From Nitrospirales bacterium (GTDB taxonomy: Bacteria; Nitrospirota; Nitrospiria; Nitrospirales; UBA8639): a stretch of DNA of 47,520 bases. The position numbers and the translations under genes are program-made. The notes below the pieces were generated by a model, which was given only the letters and a program-made list of their open reading frames with translations, had not been told where the DNA came from and did not search any database. This document shows positions 8,848 to 17,590 of this stretch, piece after piece (position 1 is the first letter of the stretch; each line of letters starts with the position of its first letter). Location of the stretch: positions 1 to 47,520 of the forward strand of contig JAJDBO010000386.1 in the NCBI GenBank assembly GCA_029261305.1. The letters run 5' to 3'.

Positions 8848-10410
8848 TTAGCCTAAGCTACCCGGTTCCCCATCCCACTTAACAACCTTATTGCCAAGTA
8901 CGGTTAAGGTAAAGCATGAGCGTTGGATTCCTCTCGTCATAGAGGACTGATCAACAATCTTAACAGAAAAATCCTTGCGTCCAGCCAATTGATGGATTCT
9001 CCTTCGGCCATCAGCTTTTATTACATCAAATCCTTTCATGTGAAAAATAGAATATCTGGCTCCATTTGTTGGCGGATTCACAAAGCACATTCTTCCTCCA
9101 GGGGGAACCAATTTCGCAAAGGAATCAATTTGCAAAAGAAGTTCTTGAGCTCGTTCTCCATTACCTTTCATCAGCAACGCTTTCGAATTAACCGCCACAA
9201 TATGACTAATTATAAAAATCGGCAATACAATTCCAATCGCCCCTCTCGCAAATTTTGTCGACCAATATTTTTCTATTAGACTGCCCACAGCAACCCCAAA
9301 CAGTATGGAAAAAAATGGCAAGGCATTATAGACATGCAGTTCGCTCACATGATTGAGAAAGACCATAGGGAACAAAGCAATTATCCCACAACCTAACACT
9401 CCGACAAGAATTTCCCACTTGGCATTCTTCCATAACAAAACGGGTAAAAGGAGTAAAAAAACCATTGTTGCAAGGATTGCGGCAATGACCAAAAGAACAT
9501 TTCCTTCATTCCAAGCTGAAAAGATGGTTGCCGTAGAAATAGGAGTTGCTGAGGCGAAAATAAAACGTCCAAAATTTTCAATGACATTCAACCCAACATG
9601 AAAGTTATATGCGCCACTTCCCAATGAAGGTGGAGTAGTCACAACTTGAGAGCGAAGAATAAGGTACCCAAGAGTCACAGAAAGATAAGGCAAAGAAACC
9701 ACACAAACCGTTCGGAATGAGGCAAATGATCTCTGCTCTTTCAACTGAAAATAGGTTACCATTCCCAGTATAAGCACAATAAATGCCATACTACTTTCTT
9801 TTGAAAACAGCGCTATGGTCAATGCCAACACACTTAGCCAATAAGTACCACCCTGCGTGAATAACTTGAAAGGGGCCAAAGATTGTATGGTGCCTTCCCT
9901 TAATGTGTAATACACCAAAAAAACACTCGTACAGCCAAACAGAGTACCCATAACTTGGGAGACGGTATCATTGCTTAACACGGCAATCACATTGGCTTGA
10001 GACACGACCAGAAAGAAAGATCCAATAATCGCTTTCTTTCTTGAAAACCCCAAATAAAGCATGGCCCAATATACCAAGCCGCATAAGAGGGAATGCATGA
10101 AAATTTGAAAGAAATGGATAGGATAAGTGTTTAGACCCCAAAAAGTCTGCACAAACGCGAGAAGCGAAGCTTCAATGGGTCGATAGAAGTTGCCATGAGG
10201 AGCCTTATGGTTGAAAAAATACCATAACTTGTCCCAAGGTTTATCAAATACTAATCCAAAATCATCCCCAAAATATTGAATAGGAAGATGCGATCCATAA
10301 AGCAGAAAGCAAAATATTGGAAGGGCAATAAATGCATACATCATATCCTGGACATTCACCATTTTCCCAAATATCATTCGCTCTATAGGCCCATTCTCAA
10401 ATTCTTTCAT
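8848..10410 (-). CDS. Polytopic membrane protein, GT-C glycosyltransferase-like
   Basis: About 520 residues with some ten to twelve hydrophobic segments. After the first membrane segment there is an acidic loop motif FGDDF, where GT-C enzymes keep their catalytic acidic residues. The next part (FYRPIEA, then LNTYPIHFFQIFMHSL) has the typical look of GT39/TMTC-like membrane transferases. The C-terminal 120 residues form a soluble domain. GT-C enzymes use polyprenyl-phosphate sugars on the periplasmic side. I place the start at ATG 10410 because GAGGAG lies six bases upstream; the longer frame from 10452 lacks a site and overlaps the upstream gene. It follows the HAD-UbiA gene by 11 bases, so donor synthesis and use may be coupled. 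The substrate is unknown. Confidence 0.7.
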   Translation of the reverse strand: MKEFENGPIERMIFGKMVNVQDMMYAFIALPIFCFLLYGSHLPIQYFGDDFGLVFDKPWDKLWYFFNHKAPHGNFYRPIEASLLAFVQTFWGLNTYPIHFFQIFMHSLLCGLVYWAMLYLGFSRKKAIIGSFFLVVSQANVIAVLSNDTVSQVMGTLFGCTSVFLVYYTLREGTIQSLAPFKLFTQGGTYWLSVLALTIALFSKESSMAFIVLILGMVTYFQLKEQRSFASFRTVCVVSLPYLSVTLGYLILRSQVVTTPPSLGSGAYNFHVGLNVIENFGRFIFASATPISTATIFSAWNEGNVLLVIAAILATMVFLLLLPVLLWKNAKWEILVGVLGCGIIALFPMVFLNHVSELHVYNALPFFSILFGVAVGSLIEKYWSTKFARGAIGIVLPIFIISHIVAVNSKALLMKGNGERAQELLLQIDSFAKLVPPGGRMCFVNPPTNGARYSIFHMKGFDVIKADGRRRIHQLAGRKDFSVKIVDQSSMTRGIQRSCFTLTVLGNKVVKWDGEPGSLG

Positions 10411-10421
10411 TTTTCTCCTCA

Positions 10422-11915
10422 CTAGCCTAATACGCCCATGGCTGACAACCAAAGAATAAAAGCAATACTGGCACCAACGAGGTAACTCGTTCGATCCTTA
10501 AAGGCAAAAACAATTGGATCGAAATTCATTTTCCCCCGAAAGGTAATCATCCAAACACGAGTTAGCCAATACAACCCCAACAAACTTACCCCCCATAGTC
10601 CTTGTGGAGAATTGTATAAGTCCATGATCGATTGGCTAGTCATATATAAAGCTAATACTAAGATTGATAGATATCCACTTACGCAACCAACCACGCCAAT
10701 AAATGGAAGATCGCCTACCAAATAACCTCGCCCATTAGCACTTACTTTCCCCTCTCTTTGCACTTTGTCTAATTCTGAGAATCGTTTCATTAATGCAAGG
10801 CTTAGAAAAAAGAAAATGCAAAAGGCTAGTAACCAAGGGGAAAGTGCAACGCCTATTATCAACCCACCAGCAAACACTCGGAAGGTATAGAGCCCCGCCA
10901 GCATAAAAACATCGACTACTGCAATATTTTTAAAATAAAATGAATAGCTCGTGGTCAAACCTAGGTAGATGAGGAGAGCGACCCCAAAGACCGGAGGCAA
11001 TAGCCACGAGGCCATTGCAAAACTTCCCCCAAAACATAAGAGAATCAATCCAGGACCCCACTGAAGAGGCAGTGCACCTGATGCAAAAGGTCTATGTTTT
11101 TTTTGGGTATGCTGCCGGTCAGATTCTAAATCCAACAAATCATTGAGAACATAAACCCCAGAGGCACAAAAACTAAACGAAAGAAATGCCAATATAGTGA
11201 TCCAGGTGTGTTCCCATTGAATAATCAAATGAGAAGTGACTAAAGGAACAAACAATAGAAGATTTTTTGCCCATTGATGAAGGCGCAAGGATTTTAAAAT
11301 AGGACGGAGAATCGTTAGCTTCCGGATTAGAACTTGATAGTCTACCAGATTTTGATGCGCTAATTTTTCAACTCGCCTCGATGGGCATACCAAATACGCC
11401 TTTCGCGCAGCACGACAGAGGGCAAGGTCTTTCTTCTCATTTCCGATAAAATCAAATGCATCCTCTTGTGCATATTTTTTTATTGCCTCAGCTTTACTTT
11501 CTCCAGATAAATTTATGTTTCCATCACTAGCTAATACCCCTGAAAATAGGCCAAGATGTTCCGATACAACTGTTGCCAAGAATTGATCAGAGGCTGTTGC
11601 GAGAAAAATTTCCCTTCCCTCACATTTTTCCCTTTCCAGAAACTTAACCAATTCTTCGCGGAAAGGTAGCAATGAGGGGTTGATACGGACCATCCGAGCA
11701 AGGCGATATTTAAAACATGCCTTTCCTTTAAAAATAAGAGTTGGCAAAAGACAAAAAAACCTCAGTGGGTTCTTCTTAAGCAAAAGGAAAATAGACTCCC
11801 ATAAAATGTCGGTTGCCAAAAGAGTGCCATCCATATCCACGAATAATGGTCTTTTCTTGGCGGTAGTTGATAAACCCAAACTGGGTTGGACTGTTTTTTG
11901 ACTAAAAATGGCCAT
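10422..11915 (-). CDS. HAD phosphatase - UbiA prenyltransferase fusion
   Basis: About 497 residues. Residues 1-190 are a HAD-type phosphatase (DMDGTLLATD near 27-36, and FIGNEKKDL as the acidic motif). From about residue 205 a UbiA-family membrane domain follows, with LRLHQWAKNLLLFVPL and the prenyl-diphosphate and Mg site NDLLDLESD (258-266), then seven to nine membrane segments. This subtype resembles decaprenyl-phosphate 5-phosphoribosyltransferase, which joins PRPP to polyprenyl phosphate; the HAD domain could remove the remaining 5-phosphate. That would make a polyprenyl-phosphate pentose, the kind of donor the adjacent GT-C-like protein needs. ATG at 11915 is preferred over TTG at 11930, but its ribosome binding site is weak. 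Family assignment is solid; the pentose role is inference. Confidence 0.85.
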   Translation of the reverse strand: MAIFSQKTVQPSLGLSTTAKKRPLFVDMDGTLLATDILWESIFLLLKKNPLRFFCLLPTLIFKGKACFKYRLARMVRINPSLLPFREELVKFLEREKCEGREIFLATASDQFLATVVSEHLGLFSGVLASDGNINLSGESKAEAIKKYAQEDAFDFIGNEKKDLALCRAARKAYLVCPSRRVEKLAHQNLVDYQVLIRKLTILRPILKSLRLHQWAKNLLLFVPLVTSHLIIQWEHTWITILAFLSFSFCASGVYVLNDLLDLESDRQHTQKKHRPFASGALPLQWGPGLILLCFGGSFAMASWLLPPVFGVALLIYLGLTTSYSFYFKNIAVVDVFMLAGLYTFRVFAGGLIIGVALSPWLLAFCIFFFLSLALMKRFSELDKVQREGKVSANGRGYLVGDLPFIGVVGCVSGYLSILVLALYMTSQSIMDLYNSPQGLWGVSLLGLYWLTRVWMITFRGKMNFDPIVFAFKDRTSYLVGASIAFILWLSAMGVLG

Positions 11916-12042
11916 CTCGTTAAACACCAAATTTGATTAAACTAGTACAGGAAAAAAGAAAATATTTTGGACAGATGAGCGGGCAATGAAGGACGAACCC
12001 ATAATGCCCAAAGAGAAACATGGAGGGAAAAAAACTAAAGGA

Positions 12043-13347
12043 TCACGAAAGTAAAAAGACCTTACCTTTTGCGCCGTTAATACCCCGCGTCCCATTGCGT
12101 GTATCAAACACAAGGGGAGCGTTCTCAATAATCATTTCATAATCGAACGCAGAGTGGGCGGTCAGAATAAGCGCGCAGTCGCACTTAACAAGTTGTTCGG
12201 AAGTGACCTCTATCGCTTTATACTGTTTTCCACTAATGACCAAGCTGGGGGCAAACGGGTCGGCATATGTAAGGACAGCACCTTCCTTTTGTAACAACTC
12301 CATGACTTTAGTTGCGGGGGACTCCCGAGGATCTTCGATATCAGCTTTATAAGTAACCCCTAACACCAACACATTGGCACCATTCAGACACTTCTTCTGC
12401 TCATTCAAAATTCTTTGGAGTTTCCCCACCACATAATAGGGCATGCTTTCGTTGATTTCGCCGGCCAGTTCGATAAAACGCGTATGCAAATCATACTCCT
12501 TAGATTTCCACGCTAAATAATAGGGATCAAGCGGAATACAATGCCCACCCACTCCAGGGCCTGGATAGAATGCCATGAACCCGAAATTTTTTGTTGCAGC
12601 CGCATCAATCACTTCGTACACATTAATGTCCATCCGGTCACAGAGAGTCGCCAACTCGTTCACAAGGGCGATATTCACAGAGCGAAACACGTTTTCAAAA
12701 ACCTTCGCCATCTCTGCGGTTCGAGGTGAAGAAACCGGGAAGACCTTTTCAATCGACTGTTCATAAAATGTTTGAGCCACCTTCAAACAAGCGGGCGTAG
12801 CGCCTCCGACTAGTTTGTAAGTGTTGTGGGTTTTAAATGCACGATTACCGGGATCCACGCGCTCTGGTGAAAACGCGACATAGAGATTTTCGCCTAATTG
12901 CAAGTCTCCTTTGGTAAGCATTGGGATGATGACTTCTTCCGTTGTCCCTGGATAAGTGGTACTTTCTAACACAACCAGCATGTCAGGATGGGAGTACTGT
13001 GCTATCTGTTGTGTGACTTTCACAATCGCAGTGATATCGGGTTCTTTATTTGGTGTTAGTGGAGTTGGAACACAGAGTAGGACGACATCACAGTCTCTCA
13101 ATCGTTGAAAATCAACAGTTGCGACCAACTGACCAGATTCGACAACCTGTTGTAATTCCTCATTCACGACATCCAAAATGTAATTGTGACCTTGGTTCAC
13201 CCTATCAACTTTTTCAAGGGATTCATCAATGCCAATGACCTTGAATCCTTTTTTGGCTTGAAGGACGGCTAAGGGAAGACCCACATAACCTAAACCAATG
13301 ATTCCAATAACCGCTTTTCGCTCTATGATTTTTTTTTCTAAGCTCAT
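12043..13347 (-). CDS. UDP-N-acetylhexosamine 6-dehydrogenase (WbpA/WecC type)
   Basis: This is a 434-residue nucleotide-sugar dehydrogenase that oxidises C6 of a UDP-HexNAc to the uronic acid with two NAD+. It has the N-terminal NAD site GIIGLGYVGLPLA (14-26), ESTTYPGTTEE, and the catalytic cysteine in GPGVGGHCIPLDPYYLAWK (C270), whose PGVGGHCIP form is typical of the WbpA/WecC branch rather than UDP-glucose dehydrogenase. The C-terminal domain ends with VFDTRNGTRG. I choose ATG at 13347 because GAGG lies eight bases upstream and the protein then begins just before the Rossmann fold; the frame is open back to 13464. A decayed copy of its 3' end lies at 8493-8789. The product would be UDP-GlcNAcA or UDP-ManNAcA. 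Confidence 0.9.
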   Translation of the reverse strand: MSLEKKIIERKAVIGIIGLGYVGLPLAVLQAKKGFKVIGIDESLEKVDRVNQGHNYILDVVNEELQQVVESGQLVATVDFQRLRDCDVVLLCVPTPLTPNKEPDITAIVKVTQQIAQYSHPDMLVVLESTTYPGTTEEVIIPMLTKGDLQLGENLYVAFSPERVDPGNRAFKTHNTYKLVGGATPACLKVAQTFYEQSIEKVFPVSSPRTAEMAKVFENVFRSVNIALVNELATLCDRMDINVYEVIDAAATKNFGFMAFYPGPGVGGHCIPLDPYYLAWKSKEYDLHTRFIELAGEINESMPYYVVGKLQRILNEQKKCLNGANVLVLGVTYKADIEDPRESPATKVMELLQKEGAVLTYADPFAPSLVISGKQYKAIEVTSEQLVKCDCALILTAHSAFDYEMIIENAPLVFDTRNGTRGINGAKGKVFLLS

Positions 13348-13679
13348 TTCCATATCCTCTTTCCCTAACATGGTCCAATCAAAACGCCCACTAGCACTGT
13401 TCACTGACTTCTCACTCCTTTTAACGTGTATAACGATTCGCCTTTCCAATAATAATAATGTCAAAACGCCGATGGCTTAACGCCATTTCTAATAAAAGCA
13501 ACACGATGTTCTTGGAATTTTCATACTATTTGACCTCGCAATTTGTTTTTCCTGCTGCCTTATCGCCTGGACCAACAATTCACAGGTCTCGGCATCAAGG
13601 GTCGTTCCAGGAAAGTAGGAGCACGCAACTCTGTTTTCAAATAAATTGGTTGCGCAAGAATTTCATTTCCCCTTTTTTT

Positions 13680-14042
13680 GACCATGGGCACCTTTTTGAA
13701 TGCCACATGAAATTTCATCATTCTGATCCACTTTACGTTACCTATCTGAAATATTTTTCGCGCTGTAGATACTCAAATTTTCTAGAAAAGGTCTTTGGGA
13801 AAATCTTTAAATGATCATTCACGATCTATCATTAGACAGACGACCAACTAGTAGAATTACCTTCTTACCTTGATCGCAATTATGGTCTCACTTTGAGACT
13901 AGACATGGAGGAACATTTTTTATTCAATTTGCATAAGCACAGCCATGGCAAACAATGGTTTTTTGTGCATTACGATCATGACTGTTTGCCCTTTGAACAA
14001 TCAGTGCCTAATCATTTCATTTTGGAATTAGTTGCCAAGTAG
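13680..14042 (+). pseudogene. Possible decayed plus-strand gene of unknown family
   Basis: In one plus frame, protein-like sequence runs from 13680 to the TAG at 14040-14042, broken only by TGA at 13812 and TAG at 13833. Before the stops it reads HSDPLYVTYLKYF and NFLEKVFGKIF. After them it reads DDQLVELPSYLDRNYGLTL, then HGKQWFFVHYDHD and NHFILELVAK. The composition is balanced and unlike random AT-rich frames. I do not recognise the family. An ATG at 13905 would give 45 residues, but no good ribosome binding site precedes it. It overlaps the 3' end of the acyltransferase gene by 31 bases. On the opposite strand, 13489-13662 also holds a short protein-like frame (CSYFPGTTLDAETCELL, then VQAIRQQEKQIA), perhaps another fragment. 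Confidence 0.3.
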
Positions 14043-14548
14043 TGTTTTCGTCTTTCTGTAACATGATTCACATCTTCTATAACTTTCGCTGGATTCCCCA
14101 CAGCAAGACTTTCCGAAGGGACATCTTTTGTCACTACTGATCCTGCTCCGATGACGGAATACTCTCCGATTGTTATCCCTGGCAGAAGCACAGCCCCGCA
14201 GCCGATATACACACCATCACCGATCGTTACCCCATGCGTATCAAATCCATGTGCTGCAATTGTCACCCGAAAAGAAAGCGTAACGTTATCCCCAATCGTG
14301 ATCCATTCAGGTCGCGAATCGTCAATGTAACAATCTAACCCCATAAACACATTTCTACCGATCCGGACTCCAGCCCAACGATAGAACAAAACTCTAAGAG
14401 ATGACCAAAAGGTGAATCTAGCGATGATTAATAGAATTTTTGAAAACAGCTTTACTATATGCGATCGCTGTTTTTTATCATCAATTCTCAAGGAGTCATA
14501 TTCCCCATTATTAAAATTCAATTGGCAGGCCTTGACTTTTTCAGACAC
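14012..14548 (-). CDS. Left-handed beta-helix (hexapeptide) acyltransferase
   Basis: This is a 178-residue acyltransferase of the WcaF/NodL/LacA type, which moves an acetyl group from acetyl-CoA to a sugar hydroxyl or amine. Residues 20-60 form a basic, partly hydrophobic N-terminal extension (ILLIIARFTFWSSLRVLFYR). The hexapeptide repeat follows: IGRNVFMG, ITIGDNVTLS, VTIGDGVYIGCGAVLLPG, ITIGEYSVIGAGSVVTKDVP. The active-site His is probably in AAHGFDTHG. The C-terminal closing motif AVGNPAKVI is present. The start is GTG at 14548 with AAGG six bases upstream. It stands alone between two gaps. It could supply the N-acetylation missing beside the 4-amino-sugar genes, or O-acetylate the polysaccharide. 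Confidence 0.88.
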   Translation of the reverse strand: MSEKVKACQLNFNNGEYDSLRIDDKKQRSHIVKLFSKILLIIARFTFWSSLRVLFYRWAGVRIGRNVFMGLDCYIDDSRPEWITIGDNVTLSFRVTIAAHGFDTHGVTIGDGVYIGCGAVLLPGITIGEYSVIGAGSVVTKDVPSESLAVGNPAKVIEDVNHVTERRKHYLATNSKMK

Positions 14549-14857
14549 TTCGCACCTTGCTTAGATCAAATTCACCTTGTGAAACTTATTTTCTCTGTGA
14601 TTCCAAAGAATGTGTTTCCTCCAAACGATTTCCCCCCTCATACCTCAAGAGCAATTACTATCACTACTGGCAGAGTTCAATGAATGGGCACATTTCCGTG
14701 AGAAGGTGAGTTCAATCTACAGACACCCAGCCATTTATTTTTTTTAATTTGATTCAACTTTACGGTAAGTCCCACCAGGAAAGCGGAACCTTAGGAACAG
14801 CTTCAAGCCCGAAAGGCTTGGGAAACACTGAACACCGCATTGAAAAATATGGAAATA
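14549..14857. other. Intergenic gap with a small hairpin
   Basis: About 310 bases between the acyltransferase start and the second DegT stop. A six-base stem (CAAGCC/GGCTTG) with a five-base loop sits at 14804-14820, 38 bases past the DegT stop, but no T run follows on the minus strand, so it is at best a weak terminator. A 26-codon minus frame across it (with KVPLSWWDLP at its end) may be a tiny gene relic. Confidence 0.35.
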
Positions 14858-16027
14858 TTATGAACTTAAGGGTTTAGGAAGAATGGCGACTTTAAAGAAA
14901 AACTGTAGTAAGTACGTTGCTTCTTCAACCGAAAGACGGTGATGTAGGGGAAGATTCACAACTTCATTGGCAGTTTTCTCCGCAATAGGACATTGGCCTT
15001 CTTGATATCCAAATTGCATGAGGGAATGTTGATTGGGATGAAGCACTGATTCAAACCAACTCCCAATTTCAATCTGAGCTTCCTTCGCGGCCTCCAGCAG
15101 CTCCCATTTATTGCCAACTCGAACTGGATACCGCAATAATTCTGGCGAAGCCACACCAGGACAATGGGGGGCTTCCCACCCTTTTTCCTCTAAAGCCTTT
15201 CTGTAAAATTCAGCCAATTGCCGACTATTGGATTGGTTTTTGGAAAGCGTGCTGAGTTGTTTCATGCCGATTTTCGCCTGAAACTTGGACATGGTCCAAT
15301 TGAAATCGTTGGGAACCTCTCCCCTCAACTCTTCATCACTCGATGACCCCAAAAATAATTTCCAATCACTTAATCGATCAAGAAGGCTCCTCGCCTTCCA
15401 ATACAGACGTGAGGAAAAGAAATACCGATAAACCTTGTATTGAATCCTCAGCTTCAAAAGTTGCGCTGTTGGAGGATCAGAAAACTCACCTTGAATTTTG
15501 GCAAGTTCTTTTGCCAACTGTGGGTCTGAGGTCACAGCCAATCCTCCGAATCCCGTTGTATACGGTTTAGACCATTGAGAACTGAAAAATGCTGCGACAC
15601 CAAACGTGCCAACTTTTTGACCATAGAATGTCGAGCCCAATGCATGAGCACAATCTTCGATTATCACTATATTGTGTCGACGGGCTATAGCGACAAGACA
15701 ATCCATATCGGCTGGGATTCCAAAAGTATGCTGAACAATCAGTGCACGAGTGCGATCGGTAATCAAACGTTCGACACTATCCGGATCAAGGTTATACGTG
15801 CCAGAACAGATATCTGCATATACTGGAACGGCTCCACTCATACGAATCGAATTGGGGACAACCACACATGTGAATCCTGGAAGAATAACCTCATCCCCAT
15901 GACCTATTCCTAAAGCGCGAAGGATGGCAAAAAAGGCTACCCGCCCTTTCCAAAACGAATACGCATAGGGAATGTCCACAACTTGGCCAAAGGCCTTTTC
16001 ATATTGAGATATTGTATCGGGATTCAT
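14858..16027 (-). CDS. DegT/DnrJ/EryC1/StrS-family aminotransferase (second)
   Basis: This is a 389-residue PLP enzyme, clearly diverged from the aminotransferase at 6764-7963. It keeps EVILPGFTCVVVPNSI, the pocket VIIEDCAHALGSTF, and the candidate PLP lysine in FFSSQWSKPYTTGFGG. The middle section (about 190-235, basic, with YRYFFSSRLYWKARS) is longer than in typical sugar transaminases and could be a membrane-surface or partner site. Its ATG overlaps the stop of the GT2 gene upstream by four bases, so both are probably made together. It would aminate a keto-sugar nucleotide, but no second dehydratase is present in the window, so its substrate may come from the fused dehydratase or from elsewhere. 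Confidence 0.88.
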   Translation of the reverse strand: MNPDTISQYEKAFGQVVDIPYAYSFWKGRVAFFAILRALGIGHGDEVILPGFTCVVVPNSIRMSGAVPVYADICSGTYNLDPDSVERLITDRTRALIVQHTFGIPADMDCLVAIARRHNIVIIEDCAHALGSTFYGQKVGTFGVAAFFSSQWSKPYTTGFGGLAVTSDPQLAKELAKIQGEFSDPPTAQLLKLRIQYKVYRYFFSSRLYWKARSLLDRLSDWKLFLGSSSDEELRGEVPNDFNWTMSKFQAKIGMKQLSTLSKNQSNSRQLAEFYRKALEEKGWEAPHCPGVASPELLRYPVRVGNKWELLEAAKEAQIEIGSWFESVLHPNQHSLMQFGYQEGQCPIAEKTANEVVNLPLHHRLSVEEATYLLQFFFKVAILPKPLSS

Positions 16028-17154
16028 AAACGTCCTGTGGAGGAAGACTCTAATCCAGGCTTAGTTCCTGCCGTAACCTTGGCACCTTGAAAGACGAGTC
16101 GGAAGAGTCCGACAAGAGATCCAGCACCATAGCTGAAATGAAGAGTGGCAAACACAAATGGAAGAGAAAACAGAAAACGCCAACCATATCGCGCAGCCGC
16201 ACGAGTAGCAGCTCCAAGGGAAGCCACACCATAGACTCCCATAATCCCGAAAAATACCATCCAAATTTCTGGCACCACGACACTTCCAAAAAGAGAGATG
16301 AGGAATGCGGACACAAAGACAAGAGGGATAAAATGCCGTGAGCTCAGAGTATGCGAATTTTTTTTCACGGTTGGGATTAGCCATAACCCATTTGCATAAT
16401 TTTGTTTCCAAAGACCGGCTAACGAATTGCGACAAAAATATTTTGAACGAATGAGAGGAGAGAGAACGACTTTTCCGCCTCCCCGTCGAATCCGACTATT
16501 CATTTCAATATCCTGATTTCTAACCAAATCCTCATCAAAATACCCAGACTTTTCAAAAACATCTCTCCGAAAAACCCCCATATATACAGTATCAGCCTCT
16601 ACCTCTTCCTCAGAATGGTGGAATGCGCCTCCACCCAATCCAAACCAAAGATTGTGGGCAACAGCAATACTCTTTCCTTTCCACCCCGTGCCTATTGGCC
16701 GCATTAACCCACCAACGACTTCGGCATCTGAACGCTTCATAACATCAACTGCCGTTGATATATAATTCGGTTCGATAATTGCGTGACCATCGATCCGGAC
16801 AATGATGTCTCCTTTGGATTCCCGTAATCCAATATTGAGTGCACTGGGGACAACCCTTTTAGCATTATCCAACATTCGTATGTTTCTAATCGTAGGGATA
16901 TTTTCAATTTCAGAAGGGTTATCACCAATAGCTGCATCCGAACGTGCAATAATTCCCTCGATCATCTCCCTCGTTCCATCATCAGACATCCCGTCTACAA
17001 TCAGTAGTTCCAATTTTTCCGAGGGATAATCCTGAACAAGAATGGAACTCAGGCAGGCCTGAATACAGGATGCCTCATTACGACAGGGAATAACGATGGA
17101 GACAAAGGGCAATGAAGAGGATAAATCCTGCTGTTGATTATGCTGAATATTCAC
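16024..17154 (-). CDS. Family 2 glycosyltransferase with C-terminal membrane segments (ExoA-like)
   Basis: This is a 376-residue GT2 enzyme. The GT-A fold starts with FVSIVIPCRNEASCI, then LLIVDGMSDDGT, the metal-binding region IIVRIDGHAII (an Asp-x-His variant of DxD), and the acceptor-side motif NQDIEMNSRIRRGG. Two to three hydrophobic segments fill residues 275-355, anchoring it to the inner membrane as in ExoA of succinoglycan synthesis. The start is GTG at 17154 with GGGGAAA at a long distance, so an internal start is possible. It is the first gene of a two-gene unit with the DegT enzyme. Confidence 0.88.
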   Translation of the reverse strand: MNIQHNQQQDLSSSLPFVSIVIPCRNEASCIQACLSSILVQDYPSEKLELLIVDGMSDDGTREMIEGIIARSDAAIGDNPSEIENIPTIRNIRMLDNAKRVVPSALNIGLRESKGDIIVRIDGHAIIEPNYISTAVDVMKRSDAEVVGGLMRPIGTGWKGKSIAVAHNLWFGLGGGAFHHSEEEVEADTVYMGVFRRDVFEKSGYFDEDLVRNQDIEMNSRIRRGGGKVVLSPLIRSKYFCRNSLAGLWKQNYANGLWLIPTVKKNSHTLSSRHFIPLVFVSAFLISLFGSVVVPEIWMVFFGIMGVYGVASLGAATRAAARYGWRFLFSLPFVFATLHFSYGAGSLVGLFRLVFQGAKVTAGTKPGLESSSTGRL

Positions 17155-17590
17155 TGTAGAGCGTTTCCCCTTAAACAGAGTTTGATGGCCAATTATTCCA
17201 TTCCTGTTATTGTTATCCGTGAGAATTTACTTGTACCTGGCATGTATAAATGACCTAAAAAAAGTGCCTGAATTTAGCACGTCATATTGCCCCGGAGGGA
17301 GGCTTCAGTTAAAAGATGGGGCCAATCTGGCACCATGAACAATCCAGGTCCTGAATGAGAGGAATCAGACGGATTGACTCAAATAATATTCAATTGTCTA
17401 ATTGATTGAGAAGAATTGAACCAAAATAAAATTTCTTGGCGAGAAAAATAACCCGAGAGCAATCGGATCATCTTTTCAAAGAGTACATGGGAAGCAGTCG
17501 ATGCCCTTTTTCTTTGTCCTCCCCACCCGACATTGTTTAAAGTACAGGCATAAGTATGAGCCTGTATTTGCAGAGTAAAATCAGCAAGAA
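17155..17590. other. Intergenic gap upstream of the GT2-DegT pair
   Basis: About 435 bases with no convincing gene. It contains the stem-loop at 17543-17566 described separately and AT-rich stretches around 17390-17450 that could hold a promoter for the GT2-DegT pair. Confidence 0.4.
17543..17566 (-). terminator. Stem-loop after the beta-helix gene, weak terminator candidate
   Basis: A perfect seven-base stem (TACAGGC/GCCTGTA) with a ten-base loop lies 25 bases past the stop codon of the beta-helix gene. Only a short CTTT follows on the minus strand, so termination would be inefficient without other factors. Confidence 0.35.
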
